Source: Effusibacillus lacus
Lineage (GTDB): Bacteria > Bacillota > Bacilli > Tumebacillales > Effusibacillaceae
Length of the DNA: 64,000 bases
Direction: 5' to 3'
NCBI RefSeq assembly: GCF_002335525.1
Contig: NZ_BDUF01000106.1
Location: 42,070-106,069, forward strand
Program-made: the position numbers and the translations under genes
Notes under the pieces: generated by a model
Database searches by the model: none
What the model was told of the DNA's origin: nothing
Seen by the model: the letters and a program-made list of their open reading frames with translations, nothing else
Shown here: positions 27,566-36,238 of the stretch, in pieces
Position numbering within the stretch: the first letter of the stretch is position 1
Layout of the letters: each line of letters starts with the position of its first letter

Positions 27566-28966
27566 TTATTCCCACGTAAAAGTTACCGGTTTGTCTCCGA
27601 TTCCTCCAACTTCCAATGAAACCTTGCCTGGCTGATATTTTGGAAACAGTGCCAGATATATAGGGTGATGGGAATCACTGCTTTGCACGATCCATTTTGC
27701 CGGTGCCACTTTGGCTTTGTTGTCCGAAATCAGAAATACATTCCGGTCAATCGGCAAGGAAGTCAAATCACCCGAATGCGTAGTGAATGAGATTCGAAAC
27801 ACTTCATATTGTTCGAAATCCGCTTTGGTTACGTCTTTTACCTGCTGCTTCGAATCCAGATCCTCTGTCCCCAGTTTTTCGGCATCGATTTGGACGGGAC
27901 CGGATTGCCCGGTCTTGATCTTATTAAGAGGTGCTTTGCTGCTTTCAGAAGGCTTGGCCACATAATCTTCAAGAGAGATTTCATGCGGTTCCGTGCCAAC
28001 AGGAATCCTCGCTGTTACCGTTCGCTTGGCAACATCGATCTTCACGATGTCGTTTGATTGCCGGTTTGTCACGAACGCCCATTTTCCATCCACGGAGAAG
28101 GCAACGTGGTTTGCATAAGCACCGGTAGGAATGGTTGCCACTGTTTTCAGGGTATTGCCGTCAATTACCGAAACATCGTTTGATTTGTTGTTGGCTACCC
28201 ATATCTGTTTGCCGTCCGGCGAAACGGTAACCCCGTGCGGCGCTTCGCCGGCCTGAATCTCCGCCACGGTTTGAAATGTGAGAGTATCAATGACGGATAC
28301 CGTATTTGAATTGACATTTGCAACAAATGCCCGCTTCCCGTCGGGGCTGACGGCAACTTCATTCGGCACTTTACCTACGGGCAAAACTTTCAACAGTTTG
28401 TTGCTTCTGGCGTCGACTACCGCAACTGTATTTCCATTCACATTGGCGACCCAAACCTGTGAACCGTCAGCGGTGACCGCCACGTGAGCAGGACCCTCGC
28501 CTGTTTGAATTAACGCTTTTTGTTCAAAATGGACAGTGTCAACAACCGCCAAGCCACCGCCGGTTTTGCCGAGTCCAGGATTCAACGAAACATACAGGTA
28601 CTTGCCGTCAGGCCCAATGTCAATCCCGTGTACCCCTTCCGTAAACTTGAGTTCCTTTACAATCTTTTTGGTTTTTGTATCGATGGCAAGCAAAGATTTC
28701 CCTTCAAATCCGGTACCCGAGTATATTATACCCCCATCGGGACTGATGGCGATTCCATGAGATGCTTGTTTTGTTCCAAGAGGAATCGTATCGACCTTTT
28801 TACCATCGTTTGGATTCACAACAGATATGGACCCGTCCCCTGCGTTGGGTACGTAAAATACGGAGGCCGGCTCACCCGTGTTTGACCATTTGTTGAACCC
28901 CCACCCTCCTGCTGCAGCAAGTGCGAGCACAGGCACCAACCAAAATAACCATTTCTTTTTCATCAT
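27566..28966 (-). CDS. YncE-like beta-propeller protein, membrane anchored
   Basis: 466 aa. One N-terminal TM is at 4-24. Seven propeller blades at about 35-330, each with an (S)PDGK(x)(V/I)(W/F)VAN core (ISPDGG, GPDGKYLYV, TADGSQVWVANVNGNTVAVVD and so on), are followed by a separate beta domain at 370-466 ending in GGIGDKPVTFTWE. Propellers of this type occur with copper and nitrite/nitrous-oxide reductases outside the cell, as binding or scaffold proteins. Here it follows a small DUF2933-like gene and a shared regulatory motif. Substrate unknown. Confidence 0.85.
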   Translation of the reverse strand: MMKKKWLFWLVPVLALAAAGGWGFNKWSNTGEPASVFYVPNAGDGSISVVNPNDGKKVDTIPLGTKQASHGIAISPDGGIIYSGTGFEGKSLLAIDTKTKKIVKELKFTEGVHGIDIGPDGKYLYVSLNPGLGKTGGGLAVVDTVHFEQKALIQTGEGPAHVAVTADGSQVWVANVNGNTVAVVDARSNKLLKVLPVGKVPNEVAVSPDGKRAFVANVNSNTVSVIDTLTFQTVAEIQAGEAPHGVTVSPDGKQIWVANNKSNDVSVIDGNTLKTVATIPTGAYANHVAFSVDGKWAFVTNRQSNDIVKIDVAKRTVTARIPVGTEPHEISLEDYVAKPSESSKAPLNKIKTGQSGPVQIDAEKLGTEDLDSKQQVKDVTKADFEQYEVFRISFTTHSGDLTSLPIDRNVFLISDNKAKVAPAKWIVQSSDSHHPIYLALFPKYQPGKVSLEVGGIGDKPVTFTWE

Positions 28967-29010
28967 TCATCCCTTCCCTTTGCAAGTGTAGGTCTGGATT
29001 GTTGTTTTCT

Positions 29011-29181
29011 TCAGTGTTTGTGGCCGGAATGACCTGAATGATTGTTATGCCCAAAGAGATGCATTAACGGGCACATCAGAAACAGACCGTACAAGAGCCA
29101 ATCCCATCTTCCTGCAATCGCAAATCCAACAAGTACAGCCAGGACTGCAACCAACAACAGTCTCTTCAATGAGACTGACAT
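29011..29181 (-). CDS. Small DUF2933-like membrane protein with His-rich tail
   Basis: 56 aa. There are two closely spaced TM segments (LLLVAVLAVLVGFAIAG and WLLYGLFLMCPLMHLF), then a tail HNNHSGHSGHKH. This is the usual design of DUF2933 proteins, which sit in copper and silver gene clusters. The MCPLMH segment with the His tail suggests soft-metal binding. The start at 29181 has AGGGTGG upstream; an ATG at 29202 has none. It is first in an operon with the propeller gene. Confidence 0.75.
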   Translation of the reverse strand: MSVSLKRLLLVAVLAVLVGFAIAGRWDWLLYGLFLMCPLMHLFGHNNHSGHSGHKH

Positions 29182-29241
29182 ACGAACCACCCTTTTCTCC
29201 ATGTTAATATCTTAATGGTACAGAGAAATCGTGAAGGGAAT

Positions 29242-29270
29242 CTGAATCAAACCTGAGAATTGGATAAGAA
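29242..29270. promoter_or_regulatory. Motif shared with 40357-40385; probable OmpR-type site
   Basis: Plus strand TCAAACCTGAGAAT then GATAAGAA. On the minus strand it reads as two 11-bp-spaced half-sites, TTCTTATC and TTCTCAGG. It lies 61 bp upstream of the DUF2933-like start. Confidence 0.55.
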
Positions 29271-29299
29271 AAAACACCTTTTCATGTGTGAAAAGGTGT
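29269..29299 (-). terminator. Terminator of the 30.7-kb two-component operon
   Basis: ACACCTTTTCA at 29274-29284 pairs perfectly with TGAAAAGGTGT at 29289-29299. On the minus strand it is followed by TTTTTTC. The first arm overlaps the kinase stop codon. Confidence 0.85.
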
Positions 29300-30687
29300 C
29301 ATTGTACCTTAGGAAAGTTGACGAGAAACTCGGTTCCCCTGCCCGGTGTGCTTGTTACAACAAAGCTGCCTCCATGTTGATCCACGATCCATTTGGCGAT
29401 GGAAAGACCGAGTCCCGTTCCGTCTGGCGAATGGGCTCTTGCCGCTTCACTGCGGTAAAAGCGGTCAAATATATGCGGCAAATCCTTCGAATCGATACCG
29501 ATCCCGGTGTCAATGACCTTAACCGTCGCATTCTCTTTATCCCCGGATATCGCTAAAGTAACCGTTCCCCCAGCCCGGGTATATCGTACAGCGTTTTCCA
29601 CCAATATTAGCAATAGCTGTTTGAGCAGATCCGGATCTCCCCAGGTTGCAACTTTCTTCTCCAATCTGCTTTTAATGGAGACTTCTGTTTTCCATGCCTG
29701 GATTTCCGTTTCCACTTCTTTGGCGATTTTGGTCAGGTCTGCAATCTGCTTCCTCACTTCCTGTCCGGCGTCTGCACGTGCAAGTGAAAGAAGATCGGCC
29801 ACCATCTTTGACATTCGAACCGCTTCATTGCGAATATCGCTCAGAATCTCCTCCTTCTCCGCAGCAGGCAATCCCTTCATTTTCTGCAAGATGTCCAGAT
29901 TTCCCCGGATTGTTGTGAGAGGAGCGCGAAGTTCATGGGAAGCATCTGCGATAAATCTCTTCTGACTGACATAAGCGTTTTCCAGACTTTCCAACATCCG
30001 GTTGAATGTTTCAGCCAGTTCACCCAGTTCATCTTTGGGCCCTTCGTGCATCACCCGTTGGTGAAACCCTTGTGAAGCAGCAATCGCTTTCGCCGTGTCG
30101 CTGATCAATTCGACCCTGCTTAATGCTTTCTTCGCCAGAAACCATCCGACAAGCGCCGCCAAAACGATTCCAATCAACGTAAATCCGACGATCAACCAGC
30201 CAAGTCTGTTCAGAGACATATCGATTTGCTGCAGAGATATTTCCGATTGGATATACCCCATCATTTGTTGATTGATGCGGATGGGTTGGATCAACATCCG
30301 GTATCTGCCCAGAACGGGATCAGTGACCGTATGCAATGTGTCCTTGGTCATGGTGCTGATGTCCGCAAAAGGACTGTGAGGAAGTTGGTTCGATTCGAGG
30401 TTGGATACTATCTTTTTGCCGTTTGCATCTTTTAACACCGTATAAACGCCACTCAATGTGAACTCCCCGGCGGAAAGACGGATTTGTTCCAAGGGTTTTC
30501 CACCCCTGATCTCTTCTTCCACTTCTTCTTTGAAATGAGTCGAGACGCTGGTCAGAGAACGGTCAATCTCTTTGTAATGGGATGTCCGGTGTGAAATATA
30601 AATGCTGGAAGTTACAGTGACCAGAAGCAATCCGAATATCAAGCAGTACCAAAGGGTCAAACGCAGGCGTATCGGCATTGTTTTCAT
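29299..30687 (-). CDS. Sensor histidine kinase (HAMP, CusS-like)
   Basis: 462 aa. TM1 is at 10-32, an extracytoplasmic domain at 33-160, TM2 at 163-185, and HAMP follows. The H-box is DASHELRAPLTTIRG, the N-box is LILVENAVRYT, G1 is VIDTGIGIDSKDLPHIFDRFYR, and G2 is GTGLGLSIAKWI. It overlaps its response regulator by 4 nt. The neighbours are copper-type membrane proteins, so a metal signal is plausible. Confidence 0.92.
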   Translation of the reverse strand: MKTMPIRLRLTLWYCLIFGLLLVTVTSSIYISHRTSHYKEIDRSLTSVSTHFKEEVEEEIRGGKPLEQIRLSAGEFTLSGVYTVLKDANGKKIVSNLESNQLPHSPFADISTMTKDTLHTVTDPVLGRYRMLIQPIRINQQMMGYIQSEISLQQIDMSLNRLGWLIVGFTLIGIVLAALVGWFLAKKALSRVELISDTAKAIAASQGFHQRVMHEGPKDELGELAETFNRMLESLENAYVSQKRFIADASHELRAPLTTIRGNLDILQKMKGLPAAEKEEILSDIRNEAVRMSKMVADLLSLARADAGQEVRKQIADLTKIAKEVETEIQAWKTEVSIKSRLEKKVATWGDPDLLKQLLLILVENAVRYTRAGGTVTLAISGDKENATVKVIDTGIGIDSKDLPHIFDRFYRSEAARAHSPDGTGLGLSIAKWIVDQHGGSFVVTSTPGRGTEFLVNFPKVQ

Positions 30688-31358
30688 TCTTTCATCACAT
30701 ACCCCGCTCCCCGAACTGTATGAATCAAGCGTGATTCCCCTTGTTCTTCCAGTTTGCGGCGCAAATATCCAACATAAACTTCCAAGACATTCGATTCCCC
30801 TTCATGATCAAATCCCCAGACCTTTTCCATAATCAGTTCCCGAGTGAGAACCCGCTGCGGATGGTTCATGAAAAAGGACAGAAGATCGAATTCGGTTGTC
30901 GATAGCTCAATAGATCGCTTTCCCCGAAAAGCCGTACGAGAGTTTAAATCCAGAATCAAATCCGCAAATTGCAACCTGTCTTTTGTTTCATCCCCCTTTG
31001 CACGCCTTAATAGAGCCTTCACTCGTGCAACCAATTCTTCAAACGCAAAAGGCTTTACCAAATAATCGTCCGCTCCCGTTTCAAGTCCCCGTACCCGATC
31101 CTCTACCGTATCTCGGGCGGTCACCATAAGTATGGGGATGTTCCCCTCTTTTCGCAACCTGCGGCATACTTCCAAACCGTCAATTCCCGGCATCATCACG
31201 TCAAGAATAACCAGATCCGGGATCTCCTCCAGAACCATCAGCAGGCCTTTCCTCCCGTTTTCGGCGGTTATTACGTCAAACCCTTCGTAAGTAAGCCCTC
31301 TTCGCAGCATCGCAGAGATTTTTTTATCGTCCTCGATAACGATGATTTTATGACTCAT
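30684..31358 (-). CDS. OmpR-family response regulator
   Basis: 224 aa. Receiver IEDDKKI, phospho-Asp in VILDVMMPGIDGLEVC, MVTARD, DDYLVKPF. The winged helix is at 125-222 (LSTTEFDLLSFFMNHPQRVLTRELIM; NVLEVYVGYLRRKL; VRGAGYVM). GGAGAGGTGACCCCGA precedes the ATG. Two 11-bp-phased TGAAGAA repeats lie about 85 bp upstream and may be an autoregulatory site. Confidence 0.93.
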   Translation of the reverse strand: MSHKIIVIEDDKKISAMLRRGLTYEGFDVITAENGRKGLLMVLEEIPDLVILDVMMPGIDGLEVCRRLRKEGNIPILMVTARDTVEDRVRGLETGADDYLVKPFAFEELVARVKALLRRAKGDETKDRLQFADLILDLNSRTAFRGKRSIELSTTEFDLLSFFMNHPQRVLTRELIMEKVWGFDHEGESNVLEVYVGYLRRKLEEQGESRLIHTVRGAGYVMKE

Positions 31359-31440
31359 TCGGGGTCACCTCTCCTAAGGTTCATCTTGTCTCATTCTTCT
31401 CAGGCATTTTTCCGTGGGAATTTATCGTAACTAAAAGTTT

Positions 31441-31462
31441 TGAAGAACTTATGAAGAAATTT
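31441..31462. promoter_or_regulatory. Two 11-bp-phased TGAAGAA direct repeats
   Basis: TGAAGAACTTA at 31441-31451 is followed directly by TGAAGAAATTT. Head-to-tail half-sites with an 11-bp period are typical of OmpR/PhoB-family binding. They lie between the response regulator and wrbA. Confidence 0.55.
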
Positions 31463-31494
31463 CCCAGATAGAGACCCTACATTTTTCTCGTTAC

Positions 31495-31523
31495 TTTACA
31501 AAAGTTAGTTTATCGGTTACAAT
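31495..31523 (+). promoter_or_regulatory. wrbA: Sigma-A type promoter of wrbA
   Basis: TTTACA at 31495-31500, a 17-bp spacer, and TACAAT at 31518-31523, 50 bp upstream of the wrbA ATG. The phased TGAAGAA repeats lie about 33 bp before the -35 box. Confidence 0.65.
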
Positions 31524-31572
31524 GAATCCGTCGCAACGATCCAAAACTATTATGAGAAAGTGGGGATTTGAG

Positions 31573-32187
31573 ATGAGTAATGTCAAACTGGCGATTCTGT
31601 ACTACAGTTCCACCGGCACCAACTACAAACTGGCGCAAACGGCTGCGGAAGCGGCAAAAGGCACAGGGGCCGAAGTGAAAGTGCTGCGGATTCAAGAACT
31701 GGCTCCGGAATCGGCAATTGCTGCAAATCCGGCTTGGAAAGCCCATTATGAAGCTACCAAAGACGTCCCGGTAGCCACATTGGAAGATCTTGAATGGGCG
31801 GACGCGTACATATTCTCCATGCCAACCCGATTCGGAAACGTTCCATCTCAGGTCAAACAATTCCTTGATATGACAGGCGGGCTCTGGTTCCAGGGCAAAC
31901 TGGCAAACAAAGTCGTAAGCGCAATGGCTACCGCAAGCAATCCGCATGGCGGCCAGGAACAGACAATATTATCGTTTTACACCACCATGTTCCACTGGGG
32001 TGCCATCATCGCAGCCCCAGGTTATACCGATCAGTCGATCTTTGCGGCAGGCGGCAATCCATACGGGACCAGCGTAACGGCACGTGAAGACGGACAGATT
32101 CCGGACGAAGCGTTGGAAGCGGTTCGCCATCAAGCGAAGCGGACTGTTCAAGTCGCACAATGGGTAAAACAAGGATTGCAAGGATAG
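31573..32187 (+). CDS. wrbA: NAD(P)H:quinone oxidoreductase, WrbA family
   Basis: 204 aa flavodoxin-fold enzyme that reduces quinones by two electrons and protects against redox cycling. The FMN phosphate loop is YYSSTGTNYKLA, the isoalloxazine loops are MPTRFGNVPSQVKQFLD and TASNPHGGQEQTILSFYTTM, and AAPGYTD/GGNPYGTS complete the WrbA signature. The ATG at 31573 follows GTGGGGAT. An upstream in-frame ATG at 31522 lies inside the promoter. Confidence 0.93.
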   Translation: MSNVKLAILYYSSTGTNYKLAQTAAEAAKGTGAEVKVLRIQELAPESAIAANPAWKAHYEATKDVPVATLEDLEWADAYIFSMPTRFGNVPSQVKQFLDMTGGLWFQGKLANKVVSAMATASNPHGGQEQTILSFYTTMFHWGAIIAAPGYTDQSIFAAGGNPYGTSVTAREDGQIPDEALEAVRHQAKRTVQVAQWVKQGLQG

Positions 32188-32199
32188 GAGAGCATCATA

Positions 32200-32237
32200 A
32201 AACGAGCAGGAATTCAAAGGCGAATTCCTGCTCGTTT
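32200..32237. terminator. Terminator between convergent wrbA and the ferredoxin membrane protein
   Basis: A 16-bp perfect stem: AAACGAGCAGGAATTC at 32200-32215 and GAATTCCTGCTCGTTT at 32222-32237. Short T tracts on both sides fit a bidirectional terminator. Confidence 0.8.
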
Positions 32238-32261
32238 CACTCAAAGGAAATTTTTGCTTGA

Positions 32262-33599
32262 CTAAACCCGGTGAGACATTGGCAGCGAGAACAGATAGAT
32301 GTTGATTGCCGCCAACAGTACCATCAATGCATAATAGGGAAACAGTTTACTAAAGGAACCCTTGTTGCCAATTCGATATACGGTGTAAATGGAACCTGCC
32401 ATTCCGAGCAGGATCAGTCCGTATTGCATAAACTGCACGGTTGTTGCCGAAGCAAAGCTGGGATCACCCGTCAGATTGACCCCAAACAGAGAGACAGTAT
32501 TGAACCAGACCGCTTTTCCTTCGGTAACCATGTGGAACAGGTTGTGCGCCACGTGCCCCGCCAGATCCAATGGAATGATTGCATAACCAAACCGGACAAA
32601 ATTCTCCATTATGGCTGTTTTTGACCATTTGGATGCTGTCAGTCTTGCGGTGAGCATTAACATTCCAATTGGAAGCAGCATGGAGATGATGAAAGCAACC
32701 GTAAAGTTGACATTGTAATTTTGGGTGCCTGTAAGACTGCCAATAATTTGCAAAATGTCTTGCCAGATCTCAAGCATCGTGATGTTCTGGACAAACACGA
32801 TTCCCATGATCACGGAAGCCAGAAACGCGTGTTCCATCTTCGGGTTTTTGATTCCCCAAAGTTCACTGGTCGGTTTGCGTGGTGATATGCGAATGGAGTT
32901 GTTGGGACAAGTCTTGACACAATTTCCGCATAGGTTACAGTCCGCACTGGTGTCCATCGTTCGCACAAACTGGAACATGGGACATCCTTCCGTTTTTTCA
33001 TTCCCTTTGAAACAGGATTGAGTTTTACAGGTTTTGCATATGTCAGGGGTACCGCGCAATTCGAGCATTCCGGAACGGGAATAGTTGCCGGCCAACCCTC
33101 CCAGGAAGCATAAAGTTTTGCAGAATGTCCTTCTTTCATAAAAAACGGAAGTCGCGACCACCATCGTTGTCAGTATCAACAAAAGGTACCCGGATCCCCT
33201 CGGCGATTCAACAATTCCCCAAATGTGGTCAGCCCAGGTAATAAGAATAAAGAAAAGGTCAATCAGCCAGATTCCATATTTCTTGAGGAATTTTGGAACG
33301 GGCCGTTCACTGCCCACAAACTTCCGAACCAAGTCACTGAGTTTGCCGAACGGACAGACAGCACACCAGAATCTACCGAGAACCAGAAAAACAATTGGAA
33401 TGATAGGCCACCACAACACCCATGTGGTGGATGTACCAAAGTTCTTGCTGGGATTTGAGGTTCCTGCCACCAATTGGTACACTACCGTGGCAAACACCGC
33501 CATGGCGATCCATTGGAAGATCCCCGGGTACCACCGGCTTTGAATGAATTTCTTGATCAATGGAAAATCCAGCAAGTTCATTCGCTTTGTTTGCTGCAT
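32262..33599 (-). CDS. NapH/NosR-like membrane protein with 4Fe-4S cluster sites
   Basis: 445 aa. At least eight TM helices flank cytoplasmic Cys motifs: FWCAVCPFGK and CKTLCFLGG (NapH/NosR-type CxxCP loops), CKTCKTQSC...GCPMF, and a classic CNLCGNCVKTCPNNS ferredoxin motif. Proteins of this type pass electrons from quinol to periplasmic-side reductases or feed copper maturation. Start 33599 is chosen for GAGGTG upstream, 2 nt after the previous stop. No reductase is encoded nearby, so the electron acceptor is unknown. Confidence 0.85.
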   Translation of the reverse strand: MQQTKRMNLLDFPLIKKFIQSRWYPGIFQWIAMAVFATVVYQLVAGTSNPSKNFGTSTTWVLWWPIIPIVFLVLGRFWCAVCPFGKLSDLVRKFVGSERPVPKFLKKYGIWLIDLFFILITWADHIWGIVESPRGSGYLLLILTTMVVATSVFYERRTFCKTLCFLGGLAGNYSRSGMLELRGTPDICKTCKTQSCFKGNEKTEGCPMFQFVRTMDTSADCNLCGNCVKTCPNNSIRISPRKPTSELWGIKNPKMEHAFLASVIMGIVFVQNITMLEIWQDILQIIGSLTGTQNYNVNFTVAFIISMLLPIGMLMLTARLTASKWSKTAIMENFVRFGYAIIPLDLAGHVAHNLFHMVTEGKAVWFNTVSLFGVNLTGDPSFASATTVQFMQYGLILLGMAGSIYTVYRIGNKGSFSKLFPYYALMVLLAAINIYLFSLPMSHRV

Positions 33600-33601
33600 A
33601 C

Positions 33602-34012
33602 TCAAGCACCTCTTCTCCGAATCCATTTGTTCCAGATTCCTGCCAGGATAAATCCTGCATTGACTGCGGCAAATGCCCCGAGAACCTTAAAGTTGGGTGG
33701 GGTTTCGCGAACCTCTTTTCCATCTCCGTGCCCCCCGCCTTCAGAATCGCCACTGCCGTGGTCATTACCGCCTGATTTGTGATTCCCCTCTGTTGCCGGG
33801 TTGTGTGATTCCATATCGGGTTCATGTTTGTCGGTGGGTTGCATCTTCTGATGTTCATCCGGGCTCATATTAGAATCCGTCGACGTCTGTTCATGTTTTT
33901 CCCCACTTCCGCTTCCGTGCCCGCTGCCATGCGGATCATTTTCTGCCGCCCAACTCCAACCAGGGGACAAAAGCAAGATGGAAAAGGTCAATGCCACAAT
34001 TCTCTTTCTCAT
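33602..34012 (-). CDS. His/Gly-rich secreted protein with C-terminal membrane anchor
   Basis: 136 aa. A signal peptide at 1-23, then a low-complexity His/Gly/Ser/Asp region with many HG and HxxxH pairs (HGSGHGSGSGEKHE, GNHKSGGNDHGSGDSEGGGH), and one C-terminal TM (VLGAFAAVNAGFILAGIW) followed by KWIRRRGA. It could bind copper or other metals on the outer face. It is 2 nt upstream of the ferredoxin protein gene and probably co-transcribed with it. Confidence 0.7.
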   Translation of the reverse strand: MRKRIVALTFSILLLSPGWSWAAENDPHGSGHGSGSGEKHEQTSTDSNMSPDEHQKMQPTDKHEPDMESHNPATEGNHKSGGNDHGSGDSEGGGHGDGKEVRETPPNFKVLGAFAAVNAGFILAGIWNKWIRRRGA

Positions 34013-34224
34013 AAATCCAACTCCCTTCTACTACGGCCCTTAGTTAAGAAAATAGGGAGAAAATATGGATTTCCGGTGAAGAAACCGACAAACAATCCGT
34101 GTCGAAAGTTTGTCGGATAAATGACTTTACAAAGCGATTCTAAGATGAAGGAGATTCTATAAATCAACACAAAAAAGCGATGCTTTACAGCACCGCCAAA
34201 ATGGGATGTTCACCACCTCCAGAT
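34013..34224. other. Intergenic region between the CcdA-like and His-rich genes
   Basis: 212 bp without a gene. It contains the ribosome binding site of the His-rich gene and AT-rich sequence. No clear terminator or repeat is visible. Confidence 0.4.
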
Positions 34225-34995
34225 TTATAACAACCAATAGAGAAAAGTGTCGTTAATCCCCAACAAAATAAAGAGTACTGCAACAACCTTGGTTACAATG
34301 CGGTTAAATTTTCCTGCGCTCCGAATGAACTTCTTCTTCAACACATCGCTCCCTGTAACCAACAAGTAAGTCAGGAACAGCAAGGGAACCGCGGTACCAA
34401 CCGCAAATACGGCAGGAAAGAAAATGCCGCCGGTGGATTGCATGCCAAGGGGCACAAGCGTCCCAAAAAATAACAGGAAAAGGGTCGGGCAAAAGGCCAG
34501 AGAAAACACGATCCCTAACAAAAATGCTCCCCACGCACCTCGTTTGGGTACAATTCTTAACAACTGGTTCTTAAGTCCTTCCCCCACTGTGGATTGGAAT
34601 TTAAATACACCCAGCATTGCCAAGCCGCTGATGAGAAAAACAGGACCTATTCCTTTTCGCACAACCTCTATCGCCGGTATAAGGTATTCAGATATCGACT
34701 CCATTTGTGTACCAAGGAAAATTACAGTCCCTCCAAGAATCGAGTAAGTCAGAATCTTACCCGCCACAAATCCCAAAGCTTGGCCAAAGGTTGCTTCGCT
34801 GTTTTCTGAATAGCGGGCAATATACCCAAAAGCCCCCATATTAGTCGAGATCTGGCAAGGAGCTGTGGCACCGGCGACTCCAAGTATCAACGCTACCAAT
34901 ATAGGAATCTCTGTCCCTCTTGCCAGCTCGTGTATAGGCTCAGCCAATGAGTTGGCCAATTGTGCATACCAGGAATACAAATCTATCCATTGCAT
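34225..34995 (-). CDS. CcdA/DsbD-like transmembrane thiol electron carrier
   Basis: 256 aa, six TM helices. Two conserved membrane Cys in ATAPCQIS and LAFCPTLFLLFFG sit where CcdA carries its redox pair. These proteins move electrons from cytoplasmic thioredoxin to outside thiols, for instance to keep copper sites or haem-attachment Cys reduced. The ATG at 34995 has GGGGGA 6 nt upstream; two ATGs further up are too close to it or lack a site. No thioredoxin partner is adjacent. Confidence 0.8.
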   Translation of the reverse strand: MQWIDLYSWYAQLANSLAEPIHELARGTEIPILVALILGVAGATAPCQISTNMGAFGYIARYSENSEATFGQALGFVAGKILTYSILGGTVIFLGTQMESISEYLIPAIEVVRKGIGPVFLISGLAMLGVFKFQSTVGEGLKNQLLRIVPKRGAWGAFLLGIVFSLAFCPTLFLLFFGTLVPLGMQSTGGIFFPAVFAVGTAVPLLFLTYLLVTGSDVLKKKFIRSAGKFNRIVTKVVAVLFILLGINDTFLYWLL

Positions 34996-35063
34996 GCTCA
35001 TTCCCCCGGACGAAGACAATTCTAGATTCCCATTGAGAGTATCAAACAAATGTGAAGATAAGA

Positions 35064-36014
35064 TTATTGCTTGGCACTCCCCTTTTCCATCAAGGGAATC
35101 CAGGTCTTACCCCCATCACGGGTCTCATACACCGAATTTTCATAGGAAGCTGCCACTATTTGGTTTGTATCTTTAGGGTTAACTGTAATGTAAGCAACGG
35201 CGTCATTCCCCAAATCCAATCCTAACTTGTCCCAAGTTTTCCCTTTGTCCTTGCTTACCATAATCCCTTGCTTATTGGAAGCTATCACGTAGCCGATCAG
35301 TTGATCTGTGCCGGGTATCACTTGTAATGCAGTCAGCAATGCCTTGTCATCCTGTAACTTCCACGTCTTTCCGCCGTCTTGTGAGGCCAATATGCCCGCT
35401 TCATCAACACCAGCCAACAATTGGTCCGGATTATCAGGCATGGAGATAAACGTTATTACTTTATGAAGGTCATTCGGCAGTCCTTGGGGTTTTATCTGTT
35501 CCCACTTGCTCCCTCCATCAGTACTTTTGTAGATACCTGCGCCGTACTTTCCTTCTCCCATTTGGTTCAAGCCATAAATGATATTTGGTTGTTTCTGATT
35601 TGGGACCAATATGTGAAAATCAATTTTCCCATCCATGGAGAGGGCTTTCCAAGTTTTCCCTGAATCTTTGCTGCTCATGAATCCGAGGGGATTCGGCATC
35701 CTTACCCCCTTACCGGGGTGACCGCTGGTAATCATGGTTCCATCAGGCATCACGTTAAATCCCATCAGGTCCAAGTTTTCTCCTACCCTGTTCCATGACT
35801 TTCCGTCTTTGCTGTTTAACAGTCCTTCATGGGTAGCAATATACAAGGAACTACCATCCGAAGAATACGTCAATCCATGCATGTGTTCAATTTTTGCAAC
35901 AGGCTCGTTGGAAGGCTGGGCTGCCCCCCCGGAATTCGAAGAATTGCCTGCACCACACCCCGTCAAAATCAATGCAACAGTAACACTCACAGCTGTTAAC
36001 TTAAGCAGTTTCAT
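35064..36014 (-). CDS. BNR-repeat lipoprotein (F510_1955-type glycosylhydrolase-like)
   Basis: 316 aa. Lipobox LILTGC (Cys20). Several Asp-box/BNR turns follow (SKDGKSW, SKDSGKTWKAL, STDGGSKWEQI, SQDGGKTWKL, SKDKGKTWDKL, TRDGGKTWIPL), making a beta-propeller. Family members are annotated glycosyl-hydrolase-like but often sit in copper clusters beside multicopper oxidases, as here. Enzyme activity is not supported by visible catalytic residues. The start has GGAGAATCCAA upstream. Confidence 0.8.
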   Translation of the reverse strand: MKLLKLTAVSVTVALILTGCGAGNSSNSGGAAQPSNEPVAKIEHMHGLTYSSDGSSLYIATHEGLLNSKDGKSWNRVGENLDLMGFNVMPDGTMITSGHPGKGVRMPNPLGFMSSKDSGKTWKALSMDGKIDFHILVPNQKQPNIIYGLNQMGEGKYGAGIYKSTDGGSKWEQIKPQGLPNDLHKVITFISMPDNPDQLLAGVDEAGILASQDGGKTWKLQDDKALLTALQVIPGTDQLIGYVIASNKQGIMVSKDKGKTWDKLGLDLGNDAVAYITVNPKDTNQIVAASYENSVYETRDGGKTWIPLMEKGSAKQ

Positions 36015-36079
36015 TTGGATTCTCCTTTGAAAAATGGATTGAAATATGAATCAGATACAGTAATCTTACAGATCGATTA

Positions 36080-36101
36080 TGAAGAAAGAATGAAGAAACG
36101 A
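36080..36101. promoter_or_regulatory. Two 11-bp-phased TGAAGAAA direct repeats
   Basis: TGAAGAAAGAA at 36080-36090 is followed by TGAAGAAACGA, 66 bp upstream of the BNR lipoprotein. It has the same form as the sites upstream of the response regulators. Confidence 0.55.
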
Positions 36102-36180
36102 GCACTCAAACTTGACCGTTTTGTTACTTATTTCTCCCGAAAAGTGAACTGTTAGTCAAATTGGATAGTTACCAGTAACC

Positions 36181-36220
36181 AGAAAATACCCTCTGCAAAT
36201 TTGAGACCTGCAGAGGGTAT
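36181..36220 (-). terminator. Terminator of the copA-cupredoxin-oxidase operon
   Basis: ATACCCTCTGCA at 36186-36197 pairs with TGCAGAGGGTAT at 36209-36220. On the minus strand TTTTCTGG follows. Confidence 0.85.
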
Positions 36221-36238
36221 CATGTTTAAACAATCAAA

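Noticed and set aside
33373-33858. 161-residue minus-strand frame in the ferredoxin/His-rich region
   Set aside because: It straddles two better genes in another frame and lacks any domain or start site.
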